From NCBI GenBank assembly GCA_002336975.1, contig DDFA01000062.1, forward strand, positions 13,164-41,054: a stretch of DNA of 27,891 nucleotides. Direction: 5' to 3'. The notes beneath the pieces are model-generated. The model saw only the letters and a list, made by a program, of their open reading frames with translations. It ran no database searches and was not told the origin of the DNA. Made by a program: the position numbers and the translations under genes. Source of the stretch: Phyllobacteriaceae bacterium UBA1940 (GTDB taxonomy: Bacteria > Pseudomonadota > Alphaproteobacteria > Rhizobiales > Rhizobiaceae). Position 1 is the stretch's first letter; every line of letters starts with the position of its first letter. Positions 7,781 to 15,344 of this stretch are shown piece by piece.

Positions 7781-9061
7781 TTACTTGACGTCGGCGTCAT
7801 CCACCTGTTTGCGTTCGCCAGGCGGCCCTATGAGTTCGTTGCGCCAGGCAGTGAACAACTGATAGATCAGCAACCCCTTCCATACCGCAAAAACTGCAAG
7901 TGTCGTGCAGGCCGCCCCGACCGCTCCATATTTTGGAACGAGGACGAAATTGAGCGCGATGTTCACGAACGCCGCCGCGATGGCAATGATCGAATAGACA
8001 CGATGCTTGCCCTGCATCTGCGCGAAAAGAGCCAGCGGGCCTGTCGCCGTGTGAAAGAAATAAGCCATGGCGATGATGCGGATCGGCCAGAGCGCGTTGT
8101 TGGCCGCGTCGCCAAACACCAGCGTTGCGATTTGCGGGTAGATGATCAGCACAAGCGCCGGCACCAGCGCCAGGCCGCTCGCCATCAAACTGGCCTCCAC
8201 CAACAGCTGGCGGCTCTTTGCGTGATCGCGCTCGATCCGGGCCGCCGAGAATCGTCCGCCATAGAGCGGCAGGATCAATGACTGGCCGAGCATCAGCGTC
8301 GCGCCCAGCCTCACCCCCATGGCGTAGTGCGCCGTCTGTTCCGGCGTCGACAATGCCGACAACATGATGATGTCGCCACGGGAAATGATCACATTGCCAG
8401 CCTCCCCCGCGATCAGAGGCATCGTGTAGGCATTCCAGGCGCGGGTGACATAGCTTGGCCGGGCGGCCCGGACTTCATCCGGAACAGAGATCCACGCCCA
8501 GATCACCGAGAGGACACAGATCACCGCCGTTGCAATTGCATAGGCAAGGCATGCCTCCCAAAAGCCGCCTACAGTGAACACCGCGAAAATAGCGATCGTT
8601 ACGATCGGCAGGGCGACCTCATCTGGAAGGATTGAACTCAGCGGCATATGAAGTCCGCGAAACACCCCTTTCGACACCATGATCACGGCCTGAAACGGCA
8701 CTACGGCCAGACCTAGCCTGAATGCGGCAATCTGAGCCGGATCGCTGAATATCAATGGCGTCATCAGGTAGATCGGAATCGCCACCGCGACCGACAGAAG
8801 GATCGCCACCAGGTTCGCCTGGATCAGCGCTCCGCGAAATCTTTCCCAACGCTTGCGCAGGCCATACCGCGAGATCATCAAAACGATCCCGTGCATCCAG
8901 CCGCCGTTTGTCAGCGTGGCCAGGACCAGAAAACACGTCTGAAACAGAGCAAAATAGCCGTAGTCCTGCTCACCGATCTGGCGCACCAGAAGGCCATGCA
9001 TGACAACGACGGCAAGCCCCCCGGCAACCTTGAATGCGGCCAGCCGGATGGCAGTTCGCAT
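7781..9061 (-). CDS. wzx: Polysaccharide repeat-unit flippase (Wzx-type)
   Basis: 426 residues, hydrophobic throughout with about 12 predicted membrane segments, which is the usual size and layout of the MOP/MATE-superfamily flippases Wzx/RfbX. The N-terminus KVAGGLAVVVMHGLLVRQIG followed by DYGYFALFQ is characteristic, as is the C-terminal FVLVPKYGAVGAACTTLA, a positional signature of MATE-like exporters. AGAGGA lies about 7 bases ahead of the ATG. It would move the undecaprenyl-linked oligosaccharide across the inner membrane to the periplasmic polymerase. It is a single gene on the minus strand, convergent with the initiating transferase and divergent from the Gfo/Idh/MocA gene. The C-terminus ends in a short polar tail. 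Confidence 0.9.
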   Translation of the reverse strand: MRTAIRLAAFKVAGGLAVVVMHGLLVRQIGEQDYGYFALFQTCFLVLATLTNGGWMHGIVLMISRYGLRKRWERFRGALIQANLVAILLSVAVAIPIYLMTPLIFSDPAQIAAFRLGLAVVPFQAVIMVSKGVFRGLHMPLSSILPDEVALPIVTIAIFAVFTVGGFWEACLAYAIATAVICVLSVIWAWISVPDEVRAARPSYVTRAWNAYTMPLIAGEAGNVIISRGDIIMLSALSTPEQTAHYAMGVRLGATLMLGQSLILPLYGGRFSAARIERDHAKSRQLLVEASLMASGLALVPALVLIIYPQIATLVFGDAANNALWPIRIIAMAYFFHTATGPLALFAQMQGKHRVYSIIAIAAAFVNIALNFVLVPKYGAVGAACTTLAVFAVWKGLLIYQLFTAWRNELIGPPGERKQVDDADVK

Positions 9062-9224
9062 CTCAAATCCTCTCGTCTAGGTTGGGCCAGCGATTGCACG
9101 CCGGCAAATCGACCGGCCCGCGGATGGTCAAGACGACCTGGGAAGGGCCGCCTTCTATCCGAAGCCATCGGATGCGTCGACCCCGATGCAGCTTCCGCGG
9201 CCCGCCAGAATCTTCTTTTTCAGA

Positions 9225-9254
9225 TTGTCATGCCGATCCGTCAAACGCTAATAA
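9225..9254 (+). promoter_or_regulatory. Possible promoter placing transcription start at the ATG (leaderless)
   Basis: TTGTCA (9225-9230, 5 of 6 matches to the -35 consensus), an 18-base spacer and TAATAA (9249-9254, a poor -10 match of 3 of 6) end 6 bases before the ATG of the oxidoreductase gene. No Shine-Dalgarno sequence precedes that ATG, so a leaderless transcript is conceivable. Confidence 0.25.
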
Positions 9255-9260
9255 CGCTTG

Positions 9261-10418
9261 ATGTATGACAGACACCTATCCCGAAGAAGCTTACTGGCGG
9301 GGGCGCTGGCGGTTCCGTTCCTGCGCGGCGCTGCGGTCGCTGGCGAGAACCTCGGCGCCATCATTGTCGGGTGCGGCAATCGCGGCGCGCAACTCGCAAC
9401 GATGATGGCGGCGATGAGCGAGCCGCCGGCGCCGGTTGCGTTCATCGACACGGTCGTCGGGAAAGCGGCAGCCTTGCGTGACAGGATTTCGCCTTCCGCA
9501 CCGGTCTATGCAAGCCTCGATGCGGCGTTTGACGCGGGCGTCTCCGCCCAGACGGCGATTGTCGCTACCTGGAACAGCGAACATTTGCCTGTCATCGAGC
9601 CACTCCTTGCCAAGGGCTACCATGTCTTCTGCGAAAAGCCGATGACGGAGAGCCTCAGCGAAGCCAGGCGCATGGTCGAACTGGACCGAAAGTATGGCGG
9701 AAGAATCCATATCGGGCTCGAGTTTCGCTACGCCCCGCTCTATCGACGAGTGAAAGAGATCATCGACAGCGGGCGGATAGGCGACGTGAAGTACATGGCG
9801 GCGGCCGAGTTGCGCGGCGACTGGTTCCGCTATTTTCCGGACGACGATGCGCGTGAGAACCAGACGAACTGGCGGTATTTTGAGAAAACGTGTGGCAACT
9901 CGATCCTCGAAAAACTGTGCCACGACTTCGACATCCTGACCTATGTCGGCGGCAAGACCCCGTCACGGGTCATCGCAAGCGGGGGCAAGGCAGTCTATAC
10001 CAACCGGGAAACGGACGATCACGCGTCGATCATCCTGGAATACTCCGACGGAGCGGTAATGGATTGCTCGTTTTCGCTGTTTTCATCCGCCCCGCGCGAC
10101 GAAACGATCATCATGGGAAGCCGCGGAACTCTGGCGTTCCGCCGTGTCGGGCAGGAGATTTCGGTCTGGAACAGCCTCAAACCCAAAGGCAAGCCGGACG
10201 AGTTGATCTCGCTTGCCGTGAGCAAGCGCGACGTCGACAATCATTCCGGAACGATGGAAAGCCTGGTCGCGTTCTTTTCCGGTGTGCGTGACAGGGGGGC
10301 GATTTACCCCTCGCCCGAACAGGCCTGGATGACGACGGCCATCTGCTGCGCCGCGCATCATTCGGCTCGCAACCAGTCTGCACCGGTTGATCTCAGAGTT
10401 GAGCCCTATGTGATCTAA
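9261..10418 (+). CDS. Tat-signal Gfo/Idh/MocA family oxidoreductase
   Basis: 385 residues from the ATG at 9261; a TTG one codon earlier is also possible, and neither has a ribosome site. The N-terminus has a twin-arginine signal (LSRRSLLAG, arginines at 8-9) followed by a hydrophobic stretch and AVAG, suggesting folded export to the periplasm with a bound cofactor. Next comes a Rossmann domain with GCGNRG at about 38-43 and the family lysine motif EKP at about 125-127. HDFD at about 221-224 matches the catalytic His/Asp region. The C-terminal part is the alpha/beta domain common to glucose-fructose oxidoreductase. Family members oxidise or reduce sugars and sugar derivatives with NAD(P). Tat export of a family member is known for Zymomonas GFOR. 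Substrate unknown; a modifying role on the locus glycan is inferred from position only. Confidence 0.87.
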   Translation: MYDRHLSRRSLLAGALAVPFLRGAAVAGENLGAIIVGCGNRGAQLATMMAAMSEPPAPVAFIDTVVGKAAALRDRISPSAPVYASLDAAFDAGVSAQTAIVATWNSEHLPVIEPLLAKGYHVFCEKPMTESLSEARRMVELDRKYGGRIHIGLEFRYAPLYRRVKEIIDSGRIGDVKYMAAAELRGDWFRYFPDDDARENQTNWRYFEKTCGNSILEKLCHDFDILTYVGGKTPSRVIASGGKAVYTNRETDDHASIILEYSDGAVMDCSFSLFSSAPRDETIIMGSRGTLAFRRVGQEISVWNSLKPKGKPDELISLAVSKRDVDNHSGTMESLVAFFSGVRDRGAIYPSPEQAWMTTAICCAAHHSARNQSAPVDLRVEPYVI

Positions 10419-10922
10419 TTTCGACCAGTATCTGTGATCTCCCCAACGCCAAACGCCCTTGATGGAGCGTTCGAGCCATGCCGGAGCCGAATGCCGATGT
10501 CCGGCCGGCCCCACTGAGCGGAGTCTGGATTGCGAACCCGTCTGATACTGGCGACACCGGCTCCGCTTGGACTCGTGGCATCCCTGCAAGCACTCGGCAG
10601 TCCGACATATATGCGGCAGCCTGTGACACTGCCATGGCGTATCTCTGATCGAGAACACGGAGTCGGTCGCAGTCCTACGGCAATCTGCGCGCAATTCTGC
10701 GGCAATGTGCGTGCGCCATCCCGCGAGATTTCCGCAAACTGTGCAATCCGCACCAACTGGCGCACGATCAGAGGAAGCAATTCGTGAATCACAACCTCCT
10801 TCTCAATGGTAGTGAATCAATTCAAAATTGGGCCCGGCACGTCCTGATTTCAGGCCGGGAAACGTGTATCTATTGTCGATGCAACGCTGGCTCCCAAGCC
10901 TGACAGTTTCCGAGAGAAATCG
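10419..10922. other. 500-base gene-free leader upstream of the AT-rich polymerase gene
   Basis: No convincing gene: small frames (for example 10530-10787) have no ribosome site or family resemblance. Near the right end are two copies of GTGAATCA (listed separately) and a hairpin, CCTGA (10843-10847), TT, TCAGG (10850-10854). An alternative pairing is CCCGGC (10833-10838) with GCCGGG (10854-10859); the two pairings share one base and are mutually exclusive. Composition falls from GC-rich on the left to AT-rich on the right. It probably holds the promoter and 5' leader of the following two genes. Confidence 0.4.
10784..10819 (+). repeat. Two direct copies of GTGAATCA, 28 bases apart
   Basis: GTGAATCA occurs at 10784-10791 and 10812-10819, upstream of the polymerase gene. 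Each copy contains GAATC, a GANTC site, the target of the CcrM methyltransferase encoded at the right edge of the window. They could be paired regulator or methylation-sensitive sites; they may also be chance. Confidence 0.35.
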
Positions 10923-11945
10923 TTGACAGACCAAGTGACAGAAATCGTGATCGAAAGGAAGAATAAGAGTCGGCTTGAAAAGCCGCATAGTTTTGTCCTA
11001 GGCGCCCTTTTCAAGATATTCGTCGCAATAGGAACGTGGTATTTTTCTGTTGCCCTTCTGGAAGCATATGAATTCGGAGATCAAGCTATATATCGCCGAC
11101 TCTATGACCAACTTATCGGCGTAAAGATAGAAGATATCGGATACTATCAAGAATCCATTACAACAAGCGCCGACCCTGCATTCGGCCTACTGATGTGGCT
11201 TGGTTCAAATTTTACTACATTAAGTCATACATATTTTATTTCTATATTTAACGTTCTTTTTGTTGTTTTGATAGTTGAATACCTAATAAGAAACCGAGCA
11301 ACGCTTTCAATATCCCTCTTCTTGACCAACTATTACCTAATCGTGCTTTTGACCGGGGCGGAACGGTTGAAATTCGCGTATATGGCAGCGATCGCCGCCG
11401 CTCTGACGGCAGGACGAATTCGATCGCTGATTTATCTGGCGATTTCTACCGCCTTCCACATCCAGATGCTCATCCTATACGGCGCGTTTGCAACCGGGTG
11501 GCTGACAGCAGGAATGGGGGGCCTGGCGCGCAATGCGGAAGGCCAAGCAATTCGTAGATACTGGTTCGTATTCCTCTTGGCTGCAGCAGGAGCTGCTGCG
11601 ATCATTTTCCGCTATGGTTCGCTAGTGGCATTCAAGATAAGCGCCTACTATGCAAATCTCGATCCCGCAGAAACCTTTGATCTTGTTCTTGTACTAATTG
11701 TCGGTTTGGTGGCTCTAAGGTCCAAGGCGCGCTTTTTCGTCGAGATCGTTTTTTTGATGGCCGTCGCTATGGTGGTGGGAGACGAGCGGGTCTCGATGAT
11801 CGGAATCACACTTCTGGCCTACAATGCCATCGAGCAGCGGAGGACGATGCATCCAGCCATAATTCTGATTCTTGGTTATTTCTCCTACAAATCAATAGCG
11901 TTTGTTCAACGCATATTTGATGTCGGAACTGGTTTTGGGACATAG
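10923..11945 (+). CDS. EpsG/Wzy-like polysaccharide polymerase, polytopic membrane protein
   Basis: 340 residues from a TTG start at 10923, chosen because GAGAG lies 6 bases upstream; a GTG at 10935 is an alternative. About 9-10 membrane segments are visible. The segment GAERLKFAYMAAIAAALTAG and the later AISTAFHIQMLILYG resemble the conserved helix pair, with its Phe-His, of the EpsG family, whose members polymerise exopolysaccharide repeat units in the periplasm. Sequence conservation in this family is low, so assignment rests on topology, that motif and locus context. The gene is distinctly AT-rich compared with its neighbours, with many AUA, UUA and UUU codons, which is common for polymerase genes and a sign of horizontal transfer. 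It is followed after 8 bases by a membrane-anchored protein. Confidence 0.7.
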   Translation: MTDQVTEIVIERKNKSRLEKPHSFVLGALFKIFVAIGTWYFSVALLEAYEFGDQAIYRRLYDQLIGVKIEDIGYYQESITTSADPAFGLLMWLGSNFTTLSHTYFISIFNVLFVVLIVEYLIRNRATLSISLFLTNYYLIVLLTGAERLKFAYMAAIAAALTAGRIRSLIYLAISTAFHIQMLILYGAFATGWLTAGMGGLARNAEGQAIRRYWFVFLLAAAGAAAIIFRYGSLVAFKISAYYANLDPAETFDLVLVLIVGLVALRSKARFFVEIVFLMAVAMVVGDERVSMIGITLLAYNAIEQRRTMHPAIILILGYFSYKSIAFVQRIFDVGTGFGT

Positions 11946-11953
11946 GAAAACTG

Positions 11954-12655
11954 TTGGCGAAAATTTGGCGTTATGCGGCATTTTCGGCGCTGGCATCGGC
12001 GATGCTTGTGACAATCGGAGTTGGGGCACGCTACCAATACTCTGAAACAGTCGTTTGCGAGCCTGAAGGGACAGGGACGGCTCTGCAGATTTTTGCAGCC
12101 TTTGCCGGTTTCTATGTGACCAAAGACTGCGTTTTTGCAGAAATGAATGAAGGTGAAGCGCCATTCAAGCTCTTCGAAAATGAATCCGGCACACCCATTG
12201 GCAAGTTTGAAAGCCGCATCAGTGTAAATCGGCAACATATCAGGGTATTTGGGCCGGGGCAGATTTTTACGGATTTGATGCCGGTGGACCTCGACGCCGA
12301 CTATGTCATGGAAATTCGCGTCTCGGCCCCCAGGGTTAGCCCAACCATTGGAGAGGACCCAATCGGACCAGGATCGACCAAGTTCTTGGCCGGAATAGTG
12401 ACGATTGATAAGGACGGAAATGTATTGACGTCGTCGCCAGGTCGACATCGCTACGGCTTGGGACTTCAGACTCTGGTCGCAAGCAACGGCCAGTGGCGGC
12501 TTTTTCGGTCAACGTTCTCAGGCGTTGGCAACGACAATTCTCAACAGTTCAGACCAGCAACCGCCTTCATTCGCGGTGTGATTTTCGCCAATTTTGAGAG
12601 CGCGGAAAGTGCAATAATGGATATTGATTACATACGCATCTGGAAAAAGAGATAG
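11954..12655 (+). CDS. Membrane-anchored beta-rich protein, C-domain paralogue of 2365-3249
   Basis: 233 residues from a TTG start with AGGA five bases upstream; it begins 8 bases after the polymerase gene and is probably cotranscribed. One N-terminal hydrophobic helix (about residues 7-25) acts as a membrane anchor or signal. Two cysteines (about 35 and 59) could form a disulfide in the periplasm. Residues about 85-231 form a beta-rich domain that aligns with the C-terminus of the 2365-3249 product: DKDGNVLTSSPG, HRYG, SGVGNDNSQQFR and a closing DYIRIW strand. In two aligned blocks I count 8 of 20 and 10 of 19 identities. No enzyme motif was found. Its link to the polymerase suggests a role in polymerisation, glycan binding or unit modification, but that is inference. 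Confidence 0.72.
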   Translation: MAKIWRYAAFSALASAMLVTIGVGARYQYSETVVCEPEGTGTALQIFAAFAGFYVTKDCVFAEMNEGEAPFKLFENESGTPIGKFESRISVNRQHIRVFGPGQIFTDLMPVDLDADYVMEIRVSAPRVSPTIGEDPIGPGSTKFLAGIVTIDKDGNVLTSSPGRHRYGLGLQTLVASNGQWRLFRSTFSGVGNDNSQQFRPATAFIRGVIFANFESAESAIMDIDYIRIWKKR

Positions 12656-12791
12656 TGCCCGCCGGGAATTGAAGGCTCCGCATCGATGGCCATCCTTCTG
12701 CGAGGATCAACCATCTCCGCCGCGATCATGCTGTACTCATTTGCGATTGCGTTCGGGCATATCTTGCTTCTTTTGCGTGGAAAACGCGATG

Positions 12792-13754
12792 CTATGCGGA
12801 CAGGAACCACCGCAAGGTCGCGTCCAGTCCGGCCTTGAGCGGCGTTCGCGCCTGCCAGCCCAACATTTTGCGGGCCTTCGATGTGTCCGAGAAATTTCGC
12901 ATCACATCTCCCGCCCTGCGTTCAGAATTGACGATTTCCGGCGCCTGCAAACCGGCAGAAATAAATGCTTGCGTCAGCGCCAGCGCCAGTTCGTTGACGG
13001 TCGTTTCCTTAGCTGTAGCGATCTGAAAAATCTCACCCGCGACACCATCCCGGGTGGCCGCGGCAAGCACCGCGTCGACCAAATCATCGATAAAAATGAA
13101 ATCGCGTGTCTGCCCTCCGTCTCCGTAGATTTCCCATCTCTCACCTGTCATGGCCGCCTTGATGAACTTGGCGACCACGCTGGCCTTGTGCGTCGACAGC
13201 GGCCCGTAGACATTGCCGAAGCGCAGCGCGACGGTTTCCACACCAAAGCAGCGCCAATACGCGGAGCAATATCCTTCGCCGGCAAGCTTGGATGCGCCAT
13301 AGGGCGACGCGGGCCTGGGCGCCATTTCCTCGTGGATCGGCGGTGGATTGTCACCGACCGGCGCACCCGAAGATGCAAATACGAAGCGCTTGACGCCCGC
13401 GTGACGGGCTGCTTCGAGGGCATTCAACGTGCCCATGACGTTGACACGGCAATCCATGTGCGGATCGGCTACGGACGGCGCGACACCGGTATTGGCCGCA
13501 AGATGCACAATGCAGTCGGCGCCGGTCGCGCCTTGCGCCAACCGATCCGCGTCGAGAATGTCACCCATGATGACAGCTACGCGCCCGACGGCTTCGTGAG
13601 AAACGCCTGATGCGTACAAGGCCGAGAACAGGTCAACATCAGAACTGGTTGAGAAATTGTCGAAGACAACGATTTCGTTGTCGGGGTCTTTCAACAGCCG
13701 AATGCAAAGGTTGCGGCCAATGAACCCGCAGCCGCCCGTTACCAGATATTTCAC
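12792..13754 (-). CDS. NAD-dependent sugar epimerase/dehydratase (GalE-like SDR)
   Basis: 320 residues from a GTG start that overlaps the upstream glycosyltransferase stop codon by four bases (GTGA); AAGGAAG sits 5 bases upstream. The NAD site is TGGCGFIG at residues 6-13, the catalytic serine is in ASSG near 128-129, and the YxxxK pair is Y152/K156 (YGASK). The RFGNVYGP and DGGQTRDFIFIDDLVDA stretches are standard for extended SDRs acting on nucleotide sugars. The substrate is not determined: UDP-Glc/Gal 4-epimerase, UDP-GlcA 4-epimerase or a related activity are all compatible. It is coupled to a GT4 enzyme, so its product may be the donor for that enzyme. Confidence 0.88.
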   Translation of the reverse strand: MKYLVTGGCGFIGRNLCIRLLKDPDNEIVVFDNFSTSSDVDLFSALYASGVSHEAVGRVAVIMGDILDADRLAQGATGADCIVHLAANTGVAPSVADPHMDCRVNVMGTLNALEAARHAGVKRFVFASSGAPVGDNPPPIHEEMAPRPASPYGASKLAGEGYCSAYWRCFGVETVALRFGNVYGPLSTHKASVVAKFIKAAMTGERWEIYGDGGQTRDFIFIDDLVDAVLAAATRDGVAGEIFQIATAKETTVNELALALTQAFISAGLQAPEIVNSERRAGDVMRNFSDTSKARKMLGWQARTPLKAGLDATLRWFLSA

Positions 13755-14920
13755 GATACTTCCTTGCCCCTATGCTTGCCTGCCAAGCCGCGATATAATG
13801 TTTCGTGCTTTTGGGCGATACTGGACGTATCGAATATCTCGACAGCGACAGATCGACCGTTGCGCGACATTCGGCCGTGCAGTTCATCGTCGGTCAGAAT
13901 CCTGATCGACGCCTCGGCCATCGCATCCGGGTCCTGACGCGGGACGACAGCACCGCATTCCTGATCCGGGCGCTGAAGCATTTCGCGTACTCCGCCGACT
14001 TGGTACGCTACCACCGGGACCCCGCAGGACATGGCTTCCAAGACGGCGATCGGACAGGCCTCGGACGCAGAGGTCAGGAGCAGGAGATCAAACTCCCGGA
14101 TCAGCGCCGCCGGCTCGGCAACAAAGCCACGAATATCCAGTTTGTCGCGCATCCCGAGATCGTCGGCCAGTTTCATCACACCGTCGTAGTAATCCTTGTG
14201 ATTGTCGAGATAACTGCCGATGATCACGCCCTGGACCGGCGCCGCAAGTCTGTCCGAAATATCTTTCAGCACTCGCACGAATTGATCGTGTCCCTTGCCA
14301 TGATTCCAGTTTGCGACAATTCCCACCTTGATCGTCGATCCTTGCTCACTCCCTGTATCCGGCGTGAATTTTGATGTATCGACGGGCGCAAACAGGACCT
14401 CGAACTGATCATCGGCCAAGCCGTGATGGCGCCCGACAGCAGAAGCGGCGGCGACCATCAAATCAGCGATGCGATATGCAATTCCCCCCATGATACGCGC
14501 CAGGCGCGGTGGCAGACCCGTGTCGTTCAAGTGCCACATCACCGGAATTCCCGCCCACTTCGCCGCCAGCGCCGGTGCGACCAGATAGATTCCGTTTACA
14601 TGGACAACATCAGGTTTGCGTTGGGCAAACAGTCGGCCGAAGCGGCGAACATCGCCGGGAAATGAGGCAAACCAGTTCGTCAGTTCGCCGAGCTTTCTTG
14701 GATTCGGAATCTTCGCCTGCTGCAATTGTTCAGTTGCAACGCCACCGTCGGCAAATTGCTGGACTGCATTGCCGCCGGTGGCCGGCACAACCGCCGTGGT
14801 CTCGACCGCCTCCCGCTGCAGAAGCTGGCCGACAGTGAGCACTCGCCTTTGCGGTCCCCCAAAGCGTGCGTCATGCAGACAATTCAGAACCGTGATTGGA
14901 GATTTTTCGTCGATCGCCAT
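13751..14920 (-). CDS. GT4-family glycosyltransferase
   Basis: 389 residues from the ATG at 14920; a TTG three codons upstream is possible, and neither has a strong ribosome site. The N-terminal GT-B domain has LHDARFGGPQRRV, the glycine-rich loop of GT4 enzymes, and the C-terminal domain has the EX7E motif (EACPIAVLE) followed by AMSCGVPVVAYQVGG. It would transfer a sugar from a nucleotide donor to the growing lipid-linked unit on the cytoplasmic side. It is first of two overlapping minus-strand genes, with a sugar epimerase behind it, and is divergent from the dehydratase/UDP-sulfoquinovose synthase pair. It lacks the usual N-terminus of sulfolipid synthase SqdX. Donor unknown. Confidence 0.88.
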   Translation of the reverse strand: MAIDEKSPITVLNCLHDARFGGPQRRVLTVGQLLQREAVETTAVVPATGGNAVQQFADGGVATEQLQQAKIPNPRKLGELTNWFASFPGDVRRFGRLFAQRKPDVVHVNGIYLVAPALAAKWAGIPVMWHLNDTGLPPRLARIMGGIAYRIADLMVAAASAVGRHHGLADDQFEVLFAPVDTSKFTPDTGSEQGSTIKVGIVANWNHGKGHDQFVRVLKDISDRLAAPVQGVIIGSYLDNHKDYYDGVMKLADDLGMRDKLDIRGFVAEPAALIREFDLLLLTSASEACPIAVLEAMSCGVPVVAYQVGGVREMLQRPDQECGAVVPRQDPDAMAEASIRILTDDELHGRMSRNGRSVAVEIFDTSSIAQKHETLYRGLAGKHRGKEVS

Positions 14921-15344
14921 GCGCACCAACCAATACGTCTGGCCTTGATTGTCAGGACGTCACATCCCGGTCAACCCGGCAACTGCGGATAAACATGCGA
15001 CCTGCAGTCGAGGTTGCGTGGCTCGTTGGAAATATCTGCGAATTTATCACATTCGAGAGAACTCGACGAGCGCGCCGGCGGGGCAATACGCTGCGCGTCC
15101 CAGCCCTGCCGGAGGGCCTATCTTCCACAAGGCGTCGGCCAACAAGGCACACGACAAAAGGAAGCCCGGATGCAGAGATTGTCGACACAACGGAGGGCAA
15201 TTCGAAAACGATCAACTGCCTGTTTGACGGCTTGTCACCTGCGGCGCCGACGTCCTTGTTGTCCGGTTGCTTGTTTGTTGACTAGTGCAGCGCTATTCAC
15301 CATAGACATGCCAATTCAAATCAAACTCGGTATTGGCGCCTAGG
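14921..15344. other. Divergent regulatory region without genes
   Basis: About 420 bases between two divergent operons. Small frames overlap one another and lack ribosome sites or motifs. A short dyad, TCGAG AGAA CTCGA, lies at 15053-15066. The right part becomes AT-richer near a possible promoter (15278-15306). No RNA gene was recognised. Confidence 0.4.
15278..15306 (+). promoter_or_regulatory. Possible sigma-70 promoter for the dehydratase/sqdB pair
   Basis: TTGACT (15278-15283, 5 of 6 matches to the -35 consensus) is followed after 17 bases by CATAGA (15301-15306, a weak -10), about 38 bases before the assigned start codon. Confidence 0.35.

Noticed and set aside
12656..12791. A small gene between the anchored protein and the epimerase (frame 12628-12810 minus)
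   Set aside because: Overlaps the ends of both real genes, with no ribosome site or motif.
13751..14920. The GT4 enzyme as sulfolipid synthase SqdX, partner of the sqdB homologue
   Set aside because: Its N-terminus and glycine loop are those of polysaccharide GT4 enzymes and not of SqdX; it is on the opposite strand. It remains possible that it uses UDP-sulfoquinovose as donor for a glycan.
14896..15285. A 129-codon frame in the divergent region
   Set aside because: Overlaps other small frames, no ribosome site, no motif, and starts inside the coding strand of the glycosyltransferase.
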